In this document: in pieces, positions 8,138 to 16,471 of the stretch
Position numbering within the stretch: position 1 is the stretch's first letter
Layout: each line of letters opens with the position of its first letter
Assembly (NCBI GenBank): GCA_027451585.1
Contig: DAIDIZ010000014.1
Location: 1 to 36,764, forward strand
DNA length: 36,764 bases
Reading direction: 5' to 3'
From: Chlamydiota bacterium
GTDB lineage: Bacteria > Chlamydiota > Chlamydiia > Chlamydiales > SM23-39
Notes under the pieces: model-generated
What the model was told of the DNA's origin: nothing
What the model saw: the letters and a program-made list of their open reading frames with translations, nothing else
Databases searched by the model: none
Position numbers and translations under genes: made by a program

Positions 8138-10131
8138 GGCCCGTTCCACTCTTCGTAGGTTCTCTTCAATTGTTCGACTTCTCGTGCCCAATCGGCTTTT
8201 TCTGGATCACGGCGGGGATCTCCCTTCGGATAACCGTAAGGATCATCAGGGGCAACACCTAAATATTGCAACGCTTTTAGTGCAATTTCTCGAAAAATCG
8301 GGCCCGCCGAAGCCCCCCCAAGCTGCTGCTTCCCTATTCCCGGGATCCATTTAGCCTCCGGATCATCCACAGAAACAAGGAGAACGAATCGGGGATGGGT
8401 CGCCGGTGCAAACCCAACAAAAGAAGAGATATTATGGGTCTTGGAATAGGCTCCATCGACAATTTTTTCGGCAGTTCCCGATTTACCCCCTTCAGTGTAG
8501 CCGTAAATATCAGCCCTCTTAGAAGATCCCCCCTCTTTTGTGGTGTACTTGAGCCCTCGGATCACCGTATCAACGACTTCCCGACTGAGCAACCTCTCCC
8601 CTTTTTGCAGATGAGTATGATCGAGGAGCTGCTCTTTTCTCCCATCGGGAAGGGTCTTGATGATTTTCTGCACGATATGAGGCTGAATGGCATAGCCGCC
8701 ATTGCACAGGATTCCATAAGCCCTCACAATCTGGATGCTATTGACGAGTACATTATACCCGATCGCAAGAGAGTAAGGCGTGGGAAGAGACCACTCGAGC
8801 TTTCCATTGGGATGGAGTTTTCCAGGTGTCGGAAGAAGTCCTGGATTTTCGGCCGGCAATTCGACATTCGTCTTTTTCCCCAACCCAAAAATATCAGCAA
8901 GCGCTTGCCGATACCAAAGATCTCCCATCGTATCGACCAGTCGCCCTATGATGGAAGCCATGTAAATATTCGATGACTTTTGCAAAGCTAAATCCATATT
9001 CAAATAGCGATGCACTCTTCCATCTTTTAATGGAAAAGGTCTTCCCGGGAACCATCCATTCGAAGTGGGGATCTTTTCATCAGGCAAAAAAAGAGGAGGG
9101 CGATTTTTTTTTGCCAGTTCCTCATTTGCCTTTAAACAGAGAGCTGCGTTCAGCGGTTTTAAAATCGAACCGGGCTCAAAGCACTCAGTGACCGCTTTCA
9201 CCTTGGTGAATTCGAGCAAATTTGGGTCGTTGAAATAATCGGCATAATGGATGGGATCAAAATTCGGAGTTTGAGCAAGAGCCAGAATCTCCCCGGTAGA
9301 CGGGTCCATCATCACCGCCCAGCCCCCCCTGCCGCCGACCGCTTGTACCCCTTTGACCAGCTCAGATTCTGTGATCGCCTGAATATAATGATTGATTGTT
9401 AGATAAATATCGGCCCCATTTTCAGGAGCCTCTAACACTTTCCCCATATCCAAGGGACGCCTCGGAGAGCGAACCATCAACCGTTTCCCCGGCTTCCCTT
9501 TTAAAAAAGAATCGTACATCAGTTCCAATCCACCAGTCGGAACCCCCTGATGTGTCTTTGGATCTTTTTCCCATTGAATCGTATGAAGAACACTTCCGAG
9601 CATCGATCCAAAGGGATAGGAGCGCTTGTAATCGGGAAGGAAAAAAATGGCATTGCGAGGCAATCGATACTCAAGACAAAATCGTCCCCACCACTCTTCG
9701 ATCTTTTTTTTCTCCTCCTGATCGAGCCATTGAGCAATACGGCGAGATCTACTTTTCTTTTGCAATTCGGGAAAAACTTTCTCCCCTCCTAATCGCGCCT
9801 CCAACTCAAGGGCTAATTGAGGTCGCACCTCTTCCCGGATCGAAGCTGGGTCCACAAACAGATGGTATTTGAGTACATCGAGAACAAATGGCTGACTCTC
9901 TTCGGGATGACCTGGCTTGACGGCTGTATTGGAAAAGAAGGAGCCTCGCATAAAAGGCTCTGTAAGAATGTGTTGATGCTGGGACAAAGCGATTTGTCGC
10001 CACTTTTCTCCCTGGACAATTTGAATCTGATAGAAACGAACCACCAAAAGACAAAAAAGAAAAGAGAGAAAGACCGCGAGATAGAGAAGACGGAGTCTTT
10101 CCTGAGAAGAAATGCCTTTCATCGGTTTCAT
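8134..10131 (-). CDS. pbp3: Penicillin-binding protein 3 (FtsI-type transpeptidase)
   Basis: 665 aa: short cytoplasmic tail, one membrane anchor (residues ~14-32), a dimerisation/pedestal region, and a C-terminal transpeptidase domain. The three class motifs are SILK (322-325, nucleophile S322), SSN (386-388) and KSGT (550-553). It crosslinks septal peptidoglycan and is the divisome transpeptidase. Starts 2 bp after ftsL. Residues 580-640 finish with a charged C-terminus (DWAREVEQLKRTYEEWNGP) rather than PASTA domains. In chlamydiae, which lack FtsZ, PBP3 works with MreB-based machinery. Confidence 0.93.
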   Translation of the reverse strand: MKPMKGISSQERLRLLYLAVFLSFLFCLLVVRFYQIQIVQGEKWRQIALSQHQHILTEPFMRGSFFSNTAVKPGHPEESQPFVLDVLKYHLFVDPASIREEVRPQLALELEARLGGEKVFPELQKKSRSRRIAQWLDQEEKKKIEEWWGRFCLEYRLPRNAIFFLPDYKRSYPFGSMLGSVLHTIQWEKDPKTHQGVPTGGLELMYDSFLKGKPGKRLMVRSPRRPLDMGKVLEAPENGADIYLTINHYIQAITESELVKGVQAVGGRGGWAVMMDPSTGEILALAQTPNFDPIHYADYFNDPNLLEFTKVKAVTECFEPGSILKPLNAALCLKANEELAKKNRPPLFLPDEKIPTSNGWFPGRPFPLKDGRVHRYLNMDLALQKSSNIYMASIIGRLVDTMGDLWYRQALADIFGLGKKTNVELPAENPGLLPTPGKLHPNGKLEWSLPTPYSLAIGYNVLVNSIQIVRAYGILCNGGYAIQPHIVQKIIKTLPDGRKEQLLDHTHLQKGERLLSREVVDTVIRGLKYTTKEGGSSKRADIYGYTEGGKSGTAEKIVDGAYSKTHNISSFVGFAPATHPRFVLLVSVDDPEAKWIPGIGKQQLGGASAGPIFREIALKALQYLGVAPDDPYGYPKGDPRRDPEKADWAREVEQLKRTYEEWNGP

Positions 10132-10133
10132 CT

Positions 10134-10433
10134 TTAATCAGAGCAAGAAGCGAGAGCTTCATCTGGAACGGTCAAAATCTCTTTCAAAGCAGGGTGCTTC
10201 AAATGACTAAATTCAGGACGATGAGCAATCTCAATGAGATGGGAAGGATTTTCAAATTGATCAACTTGATAAGACAACCGGCGCATTTCTTCTCGAATCA
10301 TCTGGAGCTCCTTTTCTTTTTGAGGTAATTGCATTTTAACTCGAGTCAACGCATTTTGCTCATTTAAATACGAGTAGAGACAAAATCCGATGCAGAAAAA
10401 AACAAACCCAATTTGGAGTAGAGATTGTCGCAT
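10134..10433 (-). CDS. ftsL: FtsL-like division protein
   Basis: 99 aa: one transmembrane helix near the N-terminus (LLQIGFVFFCIGFCLYSYL) followed by a short leucine/charged coiled coil (KEKELQMIREEMRRLSYQVDQFENPSHLIEIAHRP). The size, topology and position between rsmH and pbp3 are those of FtsL; C. trachomatis CT271 at the same position has been assigned as FtsL. Sequence identity in this family is always low, so the call rests on topology and context. It would sit in the inner membrane and help recruit PBP3. Confidence 0.8.
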   Translation of the reverse strand: MRQSLLQIGFVFFCIGFCLYSYLNEQNALTRVKMQLPQKEKELQMIREEMRRLSYQVDQFENPSHLIEIAHRPEFSHLKHPALKEILTVPDEALASCSD

Positions 10434-10436
10434 AGG

Positions 10437-11300
10437 TCAAACCTTCTTTGCGATCCTTAATTTCGCGCTGCGAGCCCTTGGATTTTTTTTACACTCTTCT
10501 AAAGACGCCTCCAAAGGCTTTTTATGGAGCACCTCTAAGTGAGGATCTTCTTTTATGCGCCATTTCACAATCCGATCCTCCAGACTGTGAAATGAAATCA
10601 CGGCAAGACGGCCTCCAAAAGACAGATGAGAGATCGCTCCGTCGAGCCCTTGTTTCAACTGGCCCAGCTCGTCGTTCACTGCAATCCTAAGAGCCTGAAA
10701 CACTTTGGTCGCAAAGTGAATCTTCCCCTTTCGGAGAACTGGCTCTAAAACAGAGAGCAGTTCCTTTGTTGTCTCGATCGCCCTTTTTTTCCTCGCCGTC
10801 ACAATGGCTTTCGCAGCAGCTCTCGAGCGAAACTCTTCGCCATACTCAAAGAAGATGCGAGCGAGCTCATCTTCTCTTAAGCGAGCGATCAAATCAGCCG
10901 CTGTTTCTCCTCTGGACCGATCCATCCTCATGTCGAGAAAAGCATCACCTCGAAAACTAAACCCTCGAGATAGATCATCGAGCTGCATCGAAGAAACCCC
11001 AATATCGATCAAAAATCCATCAATCGAACCGATTTTTCTTTCTTTCAGATACCGTTCGATATCAGCAAACGGACCGAAAATCCATTCCACCTTTTCCCAC
11101 CACGGTTTGAGCCGTTCCTTTGCCATCGCAAGAGAGGTCTCATCTCGATCACAGGCCAGGTAGTGGGTGATCTCAGGATGCGCTTCTAAAATCGCCGCCG
11201 CATGCCCGCCTGCGCCCACCGTTCCATCAAAGAAGACCTTCAGAGGAACCCCTTCAAAACCAAGCACCACTTCGGATAGTAAAACGGGGATATGGTCCAT
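10437..11300 (-). CDS. rsmH: 16S rRNA (cytosine(1402)-N4)-methyltransferase
   Basis: 287 aa. N-terminal MDHIPVLLSEVV and the SAM-binding DGTVGAGGHA (25-34) are diagnostic of RsmH/MraW, followed by FLIDIGVSSMQLDDLSRGFSF, LDMRMDRS, VFQALRIAVNDEL and VISFHSLEDRIVK blocks. It methylates C1402 in the ribosomal P site. The ATG overlaps the mraZ stop by one base (TAATG), a typical coupled arrangement of mra clusters. Confidence 0.96.
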   Translation of the reverse strand: MDHIPVLLSEVVLGFEGVPLKVFFDGTVGAGGHAAAILEAHPEITHYLACDRDETSLAMAKERLKPWWEKVEWIFGPFADIERYLKERKIGSIDGFLIDIGVSSMQLDDLSRGFSFRGDAFLDMRMDRSRGETAADLIARLREDELARIFFEYGEEFRSRAAAKAIVTARKKRAIETTKELLSVLEPVLRKGKIHFATKVFQALRIAVNDELGQLKQGLDGAISHLSFGGRLAVISFHSLEDRIVKWRIKEDPHLEVLHKKPLEASLEECKKNPRARSAKLRIAKKV

Positions 11301-11833
11301 TAACTAGGGAAATAGGCAGGATTCATCACTGACTCAACCGCCTCTCCTACCGTCTTAGGTTCTTCTTGAAGAAGTGCAAAAGCCTCTTCGGTCATTTGAG
11401 CGAGAGTAAATCCAGGAGAAGTTCCCTCCAAAAGACTTCGCAAATTGGCGTCATATACATGTTTTGGCCAAAGTTCAATCTTGTCCATCACACCCGCGAT
11501 CACCATCTCTTTATCAATGCCTACCGCCTCTTTCAAAGCCGCAGGTAACATAACTCGACCCACTTTGTCGCATTCTGTCTGATAGAGCGTTGAGAAAAAG
11601 AGAGTGAAGAACTTCTGAAACTTGGCCACATGTTGATTGGCCTGAAACTTTTCGACAATTTTTTGGATCACACTTTTTTTGTAGATCGCAAGACACCCAC
11701 CCAAACCAAGACCGATGGTGAACTCACACTTCCCCTCTTCTACCAAACCAAAGCGCATCTCTTGAGGCAGGACAAAGCGCCCTTTCTCGTCGAGTTTTGC
11801 TGTATGAGATCCAGAGAAGAAGAACGCACCCAT
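11300..11833 (-). CDS. mraZ: MraZ transcriptional regulator of the division cluster
   Basis: 177 aa from the ATG at 11833 (MGAFFFSGSHTAKLDEKGR). Two AbrB-like SpoVT half-domains are visible: AKLDEKGRFVLPQEMR and CDKVGRVMLPAALKEAVG. MraZ forms a ring-shaped oligomer that binds TGGGN repeats in its own promoter and represses the mra operon. The open frame continues 26 codons upstream, but that part contains the promoter and operator repeats, so the shorter start is preferred. mraZ is, to my knowledge, missing from Chlamydiaceae, so its retention here distinguishes this lineage. Confidence 0.92.
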   Translation of the reverse strand: MGAFFFSGSHTAKLDEKGRFVLPQEMRFGLVEEGKCEFTIGLGLGGCLAIYKKSVIQKIVEKFQANQHVAKFQKFFTLFFSTLYQTECDKVGRVMLPAALKEAVGIDKEMVIAGVMDKIELWPKHVYDANLRSLLEGTSPGFTLAQMTEEAFALLQEEPKTVGEAVESVMNPAYFPS

Positions 11834-11885
11834 GCGTATTCCCACGTTTTCCCACATCTTAGCCACCAACCTCAAAATCGCGCAA
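11828..11885 (-). promoter_or_regulatory. mra operon promoter with MraZ-type operator repeats
   Basis: On the minus strand: -35-like TTGCGC (11885-11880), 18-bp spacer, -10-like TAAGAT (11861-11856), then TGGGA (11854-11850), N5, TGGGA (11844-11840), N7, TGGGT (11832-11828, overlapping the mraZ ATG). The TGGGN-N5-TGGGN spacing is that of E. coli MraZ boxes. Repeats fall on the predicted transcription start, so MraZ binding would block initiation. Repeats are seen; function is inferred from the family. Confidence 0.65.
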
Positions 11886-11961
11886 TCCCTTTTCCACTTT
11901 AGAAATCGCAACCACTTCCGATCCCCCTCTTTTAGAGCTTGTTACAACCCGAAAAATGATT

Positions 11962-11976
11962 GTGGGAAATTGTGGG
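11962..11976 (+). promoter_or_regulatory. Second TGGGA-N5-TGGGA pair, opposite orientation
   Basis: TGGGA at 11962-11966 and 11972-11976, again spaced by five bases, on the strand opposite to the mra operon and about 130 bp upstream of the mraZ start. It could be an auxiliary MraZ site. The rest of 11886-12116 shows no ORF or clear hairpin. Confidence 0.4.
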
Positions 11977-12116
11977 AAACTTGTTCAAAACCCCCGCTCA
12001 CAAGCCCCCAAAATACGATTGCAACATACTGATTATAAGTAGATTAAGAACATCCCACAGGAGGGCAGAAACCTCTGTTCACAACTTGATCTAGGAAGAC
12101 TAGACTTGAAGGGGTA

Positions 12117-12518
12117 TTAGGGGCGATGAGCGAGAAGAAGAGCTGCTGCTTGATCTGCAATCTCTTTGCTTTCTGTGTGTCTTGCAAGAGAAGCTGCTTG
12201 CGCGATGCCCCGGGATTTGTCTCCCGTCATGAAAAGAGCTTTGGCTCGATTGAGTTGTGTCGGGAGGTGGGTTGGTTCGAGTTTGAGAGCCCAATTGAGA
12301 TAATGAAGAGCCTCTTCCCCCTTCCCTAATTGGAGATAAAGGGCGCCAAGAGTTTGTAAATCGTAGCGATTGAGCCTGTCTAAGACTACAAGAGCGCTAA
12401 AAAAAGTGAGGGCTACTTCATAAACTCCCTGCCTAATATAGGTGTAAGCAACGGCTCGCAGATCGTCCATGTTCTCACTTCCCCATCCCAACACGTGCTT
12501 CCAATCGGTCTGTCTCAC
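12117..12518 (-). CDS. TPR protein resembling LcrH/SycD type III secretion chaperones
   Basis: 133 aa, made of about three tetratricopeptide repeats: YTYIRQGVYEVALTFFSALV, LGALYLQLGKGEEALHYLNW, and AKALFMTGDKSRGIAQAASL. The pattern Y..G.Y..A...F.AL..LD, then LGA...LG..EEAL, then A..L...GD is that of LcrH/SycD class II chaperones. C. trachomatis CT274, at the same place relative to dnaA2, is a TPR protein too. It ends the two-gene unit that starts at 13096, with 2 bp between the genes. A general TPR scaffold remains possible. Confidence 0.8.
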   Translation of the reverse strand: MRQTDWKHVLGWGSENMDDLRAVAYTYIRQGVYEVALTFFSALVVLDRLNRYDLQTLGALYLQLGKGEEALHYLNWALKLEPTHLPTQLNRAKALFMTGDKSRGIAQAASLARHTESKEIADQAAALLLAHRP

Positions 12519-12520
12519 AG

Positions 12521-13096
12521 TTATCCTCTTTGGTATTGATTGCGCCGAGCGTTGATGAGCTCAAGAGACTGGTCGATCCTTCCCATACATTCGATCAGGG
12601 CAACGATGACCTTTTTCTCTTCCTCTTCTTCCTTTTGTTCTTCGTCAGATTGATCTTGGGGTCTCTCTCTTTGAAGACCCTCTTCTACAAGAAGAACCGG
12701 ATCTTGCTCTTGCATCTCCTCTGAACGCCAAAGAGAAGGAATCAGCTGATAGGAAAAAAGATCGGGGCTCGAAGAAAAATAGGCGGGAGGAGGCGAAAAA
12801 GTGGCCCACAAAGTCTGCTGTTTAAAACCAAACTTCTCCGCAAACTCGTTGGGAAGATGAGGTCTTAAAACAGATACAGTTGTCTTGTTCGAGATGAGCT
12901 GCGCCTCGGAAAGGAGGCGAGGCTCCAAAAGCTCTTGGTCTTTCGCATACCGAATCGACGCGTCGATCCCTAGATCATCGATCGTTTTTGGTTTTAACGT
13001 CATATTCTTCAGCATACACAAGCTCTGTTTTTCGGCCGAGAAGGAATATTTTTTCTCCTTCAAAGTAAAAGATCCTTGGTATAAGTTAAGGCTCAT
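12521..13096 (-). CDS. Conserved chlamydial hypothetical protein (CT273 position)
   Basis: About 191 aa from the ATG at 13096 ([19 protein letters not shown]); the frame is open to 13144. No domain recognised. The middle is mixed ([19 protein letters not shown]) and residues ~145-170 are a strongly acidic tract ([15 protein letters not shown]), then a helical tail ([20 protein letters not shown]). No signal peptide or membrane segment. Position directly upstream of the LcrH-like TPR gene and divergent from dnaA2 equals that of CT273 in C. trachomatis. Being paired with a possible chaperone it could be its cargo or co-chaperone, which is inference only. No Shine-Dalgarno is visible at the chosen ATG, so the start is uncertain. 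Confidence 0.7.
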   Translation of the reverse strand: MSLNLYQGSFTLKEKKYSFSAEKQSLCMLKNMTLKPKTIDDLGIDASIRYAKDQELLEPRLLSEAQLISNKTTVSVLRPHLPNEFAEKFGFKQQTLWATFSPPPAYFSSSPDLFSYQLIPSLWRSEEMQEQDPVLLVEEGLQRERPQDQSDEEQKEEEEEKKVIVALIECMGRIDQSLELINARRNQYQRG

Positions 13097-14429
13097 GTTG
13101 GAATGTGATGTCAAAAGTGGATGGACCCAGTTCATCGAATTCATTGAAAATCGGTGCTCGGCCGCCGAATTTCAGAACTGGATTGCCCCAATTGAACTGA
13201 TTGATTCCTCTTTAGAGAAAATCACGATCCAAGTCCCCAACATCTTCGTCAAAGAATATCTCCTCGATAACTTCAAAGAGATTTTGGCGGACTTCCTCCC
13301 TTTACAAAGCAATGGAGATCCTGCCATCGTTTTTCAGATTGCGGTCGAAGAAAAACCAATTCTTTCGATGCCCAATCTTCATGAAGTGGAAGAACCGGCT
13401 ATCTCTCAACTCAGACTCAATCCTTTATATACATTTGAAAACTTCATTGAAGGCCCCTCCAACCAATTTGTGAAATCGGCCGCCTTCGGGATCGCAGCAA
13501 GACCTGGTAAGTCGTACAACCCTCTCTTCATTCACGGTGGGGTAGGACTCGGAAAAACCCATCTCCTTCACAGCATCGGTCACTACGTCCAGGAGCACCA
13601 CAAAAAACAAAAGGTGCAACTCATCACCACCGAATCGTTCATCAACGATATTGTCGACGCCCTCAGATCCAAATCGATTGATAAAATGAAACGATACTAC
13701 CGGACACTCGATGTCCTGCTCATCGATGATATTCAATTCTTACAAAACCGTCTCAATTTCGAAGAAGAATTTTGTAATACGTTTGAAGCCCTTCTCAATC
13801 AAAACAAGCAGATCGTCATCACTTCTGATAAACCGCCTACCCAATTGAAACTCTCCGAACGGATGGTCGCCCGGATGGAATGGGGGCTAGTCGCTCACAT
13901 GAGCATTCCCGACCTCGAAACGAGGGTAGCTATCATCAAACATAAATCCGAAACAAGAGGACTCAACATCCCCAATCAAATTGCGTTTTTCATCGCCGAA
14001 CACATCTATAATAATGTCCGACAAATCGAAGGAGCTATCAATCGCCTCTCTGCCCATTCCCGCCTGATGTCTACACAAATGAATGAAGAAGTGGTCGAAA
14101 AAATCCTAAGCGAAATGTTCCAAGGTAATGGGCCAATGAAGCGCATTTCGGTAGAAGAGATTTTAAAAAGTGTCGCGGCTGTTTTTGAGGTGCGCATTTC
14201 AGAAATCAAAGGAGAATCGAGACATAAAGAGATTGCACTTGCAAGACAAGTGGCTATGTATCTTGCTAAAGAAATGATCGATGATTCTCTCATGAAAATC
14301 GCCTCGTCATTTGGCGGAAAAACCCACTCGACCCTCCTCCACGCTTGGAAAAAGATTTCCGATCAAATCCAAATGAACGAGACTCTGCGCAAGCAGGTAC
14401 AGATGGTTCGCCGCAACATTGAAAACTAA
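13095..14429 (+). CDS. dnaA2: Replication initiator DnaA (second chlamydial paralogue)
   Basis: 444 aa. Domain I 1-~75 ([20 protein letters not shown]), AAA+ domain with Walker A GGVGLGKT (148-155), Walker [10 protein letters not shown] (209-217) and sensor I ITSD (242-245), and DNA-binding domain IV with [18 protein letters not shown] (376-393) and the signature [14 protein letters not shown] (407-420). It binds DnaA boxes and opens the origin. Start ATG 13095 follows TTAAGG; its CATG is shared with the start codon of the divergent gene. Position matches C. trachomatis CT275 (dnaA_2). I saw no consensus TTATCCACA box cluster nearby, so an origin here is not supported. Confidence 0.94.
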   Translation: MLECDVKSGWTQFIEFIENRCSAAEFQNWIAPIELIDSSLEKITIQVPNIFVKEYLLDNFKEILADFLPLQSNGDPAIVFQIAVEEKPILSMPNLHEVEEPAISQLRLNPLYTFENFIEGPSNQFVKSAAFGIAARPGKSYNPLFIHGGVGLGKTHLLHSIGHYVQEHHKKQKVQLITTESFINDIVDALRSKSIDKMKRYYRTLDVLLIDDIQFLQNRLNFEEEFCNTFEALLNQNKQIVITSDKPPTQLKLSERMVARMEWGLVAHMSIPDLETRVAIIKHKSETRGLNIPNQIAFFIAEHIYNNVRQIEGAINRLSAHSRLMSTQMNEEVVEKILSEMFQGNGPMKRISVEEILKSVAAVFEVRISEIKGESRHKEIALARQVAMYLAKEMIDDSLMKIASSFGGKTHSTLLHAWKKISDQIQMNETLRKQVQMVRRNIEN

Positions 14430-14434
14430 TTTCC

Positions 14435-15463
14435 ATGGTATACATCCCCTCTCTGATTGAAGTTGAACAAAGCGATCCCTACCCTCAAGAAGTAGTCCAT
14501 TTCGTCCAAGACTGCCGAGAAAAAGCGATCCAAATTTTGGGAAAAGCCTCTCCCAAATTAGCTGTTCTTGTAGGTCCTTGCTCAATACACCGTCCCGAAG
14601 AGGCGATCGAATACGCCATCCGCCTAAAACAGATAGAAATTCAAGTGCCTCACCTCTTTTTAGTAATGCGCGTTTTTCTCGAAAAGCCAAGAACCAGATC
14701 TGGGTGGAAAGGATTTGTTTATGACCCCCACCTAGATGGTTCTCACCATTTTGTGGAAGGGATCAAAGAAGGAAGAAAACTCCTGATCAAACTCAACCAA
14801 CTCGGAGTCCCTTGCGCAACCGAACTACTCGATCCCCTCATCACTCCCTATTTTGAAAAGCTGATCACCTGGGGGATGATCGGAGCGAGGACATCAGCTT
14901 CCCAACCTCACAGGCAACTGGCCTCAGGGATGCCCTTTCCAATCGGTTTTAAAAACGCAATTCACGGTGAGCTCGATAGTGCAATTGATGGGATAATCTC
15001 TGCCCGAATAAGCCATACTCACTTGAGTATCAATCCAGAGGGAAAAATCTTTGGTAAGCAAACCAAAGGAAACCCTTTCACCCATCTTGTGTTGCGAGGA
15101 TCTGCCAAGGGGCCCAATTATGACGCGAGCGCAGTGAAAGAGGCTATTTCCCTCTTAAAAAATCAAGGCCTTGAACAGAACATATTGATCGACTGCGCCC
15201 ACGGAAACTCTCAAAAGAACCATCGACTCCAGGCATCTGTATTGCAAAATGTAATCGAGCAAAAGAAAAGCTCTAGCAAAGAGATCATAGGTCTCATGGT
15301 CGAAAGTCACTTACGCGAAGGGAAACAACAGTTAGGAGCCTTCCCTTTAGAAGCGGGTATTTCAATTACAGATGCCTGCATCGGATGGGAAGAGACAAAA
15401 GAACTCCTTCTCTTTGCTAATCAAGAACTCGGAGAAATCGCAATGAGCTCCGTCCAAAGATGA
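14435..15463 (+). CDS. aroG: 3-deoxy-7-phosphoheptulonate synthase (class I, AroF/G/H type)
   Basis: 342 aa, typical length. Motifs: VGPCSIH (46-52, with the metal-binding Cys), EKPRTRSGWKG (83-93), WGMIGARTSASQ (146-157, usual form WGAIGARTTESQ), GFKNAIHG (171-178), DCAHGNSQK (253-261) and LMVESHLREG. It condenses PEP with erythrose 4-phosphate in the first step of the shikimate pathway. Which aromatic amino acid regulates it cannot be judged here. It starts 5 bp after dnaA2, so it is probably co-transcribed, and its 3' end overlaps a convergent lipoprotein gene by 43 bp. Confidence 0.93.
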   Translation: MVYIPSLIEVEQSDPYPQEVVHFVQDCREKAIQILGKASPKLAVLVGPCSIHRPEEAIEYAIRLKQIEIQVPHLFLVMRVFLEKPRTRSGWKGFVYDPHLDGSHHFVEGIKEGRKLLIKLNQLGVPCATELLDPLITPYFEKLITWGMIGARTSASQPHRQLASGMPFPIGFKNAIHGELDSAIDGIISARISHTHLSINPEGKIFGKQTKGNPFTHLVLRGSAKGPNYDASAVKEAISLLKNQGLEQNILIDCAHGNSQKNHRLQASVLQNVIEQKKSSSKEIIGLMVESHLREGKQQLGAFPLEAGISITDACIGWEETKELLLFANQELGEIAMSSVQR

Positions 15464-15858
15464 TGCTCCCATGTCTCGATCACTTTTCCAAGCGGAGAAA
15501 GAATATCCACCCGGTACGTTAAAATCTTTTCCTCTTCATTTACCTCGGGGATAAAAAAAGCGGTCGCATCACGTCTTCGCTCGATGGGATAGGTAAATAT
15601 CTTTTCTGTCTGATTCCAAAGACGGACAGTGGCCACTACACAAGAACATTCGGAGAGCAAACTCTTTGGCAAATCCCACGCCACAATAAGCCGCTGCCCT
15701 AAAGGGGGATGTTTTTGCCTTGGATCAGGAGTCCCCACCTTGCTACTTGCCAAAAAAGCAGCATCGATCCATTCTTGCTGAACGTAAAGGTGTCCTTTAT
15801 AACAACTTGAAACTAAACAGATGAAAGAAATCCAAGCCGAAAGCGTTCGTGGGGTCAT
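15421..15858 (-). CDS. Small predicted lipoprotein
   Basis: 145 aa from the ATG at 15858, chosen because a strong site (AGGAG, 6 nt upstream) precedes it; a longer frame to 15894 lacks one. Signal sequence MTPRTLSAWISFICLVSSC ends in the lipobox LVSSC (Cys19), so the mature protein should be acylated and membrane-attached. The rest looks like a compact beta-rich domain (RLIVAWDLPKSLL, VVATVRLWNQTEKIFTYPI, LTYRVDILSPLGKVIETWEH) with no recognised family. Its 5' end overlaps the divergent Nudix gene by 38 bp and its 3' end overlaps aroG by 43 bp, so it is packed between both. Confidence 0.75.
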   Translation of the reverse strand: MTPRTLSAWISFICLVSSCYKGHLYVQQEWIDAAFLASSKVGTPDPRQKHPPLGQRLIVAWDLPKSLLSECSCVVATVRLWNQTEKIFTYPIERRRDATAFFIPEVNEEEKILTYRVDILSPLGKVIETWEHHLWTELIAISPSS

Positions 15859-16321
15859 TTTTTCTCCTGATCGCGCCTCTGTCCTTCTCGTCAAACGAAA
15901 AGATATTCCAATTTGGGAACTCCCCGGTGGAGGGATCGATCAGGGAGAAGAAGAGGAAGCAGCGATGCTGCGAGAAATTGTCGAAGAAACAGGCTTTACT
16001 GTCAAAATAGAAAGATTGGTGGCCCGCTATCTTCCGATCAATCGCCTCGCAAAACCGACTCTTCTCTACGAATGTTCTGTTGTGGAGGGAACCGCCACCA
16101 CTTCCTCTGAAACAACTGAAGTACTTTTTTTTCCTCTCTCAAACCTTCCCACTTTCCTTCCCGCCCCTTTCCCTAATTGGATTTTCGAAGCAGAAAAGAA
16201 AAGCCCCTTCTTCACAAGAAAATTAACCGAAGTCAATTACCGAACTCTCTTTATTTATTTTTTGCAACAACCAATTTTAGTGATTCAATTCTTAAAAAAA
16301 TTATTTTTTTTGCGCAAATGA
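15821..16321 (+). CDS. Nudix hydrolase
   Basis: 166 aa with an exact Nudix box at residues 37-59: GGIDQGEEEEAAMLREIVEE then TGF, fitting G-x5-E-x7-REUxEExGU. The preceding VLLVKRKDIPIWELPGG is the usual substrate strand. Such enzymes hydrolyse nucleoside diphosphates linked to another group (mutagenic dNTPs, NADH, ADP-ribose, Ap4A); the substrate cannot be told. The C-terminal 20 residues are hydrophobic and basic (LQQPILVIQFLKKLFFLRK). No Shine-Dalgarno is seen upstream of ATG 15821; the 5' end overlaps the divergent lipoprotein gene. Confidence 0.88.
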   Translation: MKEIQAESVRGVIFSPDRASVLLVKRKDIPIWELPGGGIDQGEEEEAAMLREIVEETGFTVKIERLVARYLPINRLAKPTLLYECSVVEGTATTSSETTEVLFFPLSNLPTFLPAPFPNWIFEAEKKSPFFTRKLTEVNYRTLFIYFLQQPILVIQFLKKLFFLRK

Positions 16322-16340
16322 ATCACCCATCGGATAATAT

Positions 16341-16459
16341 TATACTCCTTCCAGTCCAAAAGCAGCCGAAGCAAACCGATTTAAAGCGTCAAATTTTCAA
16401 TAAAAAATTGGGGTTAATATTTAATTCAATATTGACCCCAAGAAAACCGAATTTAAAGC
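16341..16459. repeat. Chimeric copy of the palindromic element
   Basis: Starts ATACTCCTTCCAGTCCAAAA, runs through CCGATTTAAAGCGTCAAATT and the AATAAAAAATTGGGGT core, crosses the centre into the mirrored ATTGACCCC, but then continues with AAGAAAACCGAATTTAAAGC, which belongs to a left arm rather than the expected right arm. The switch occurs at the CCCC shared by both arms. It lies between the 3' ends of the Nudix gene and the minus-strand orphan gene. Confidence 0.75.
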
Positions 16460-16471
16460 TTTGCGCCGTCT

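Noticed and set aside
11834-11911. N-terminal extension of MraZ
   Set aside because: The extra 26 codons contain the promoter and TGGGN operator repeats; the family N-terminus begins at MGAFFF.
13095-14440. Replication origin next to dnaA2
   Set aside because: No cluster of TTATCCACA-like DnaA boxes or AT-rich unwinding region was seen in the adjoining sequence, which is coding on both sides.
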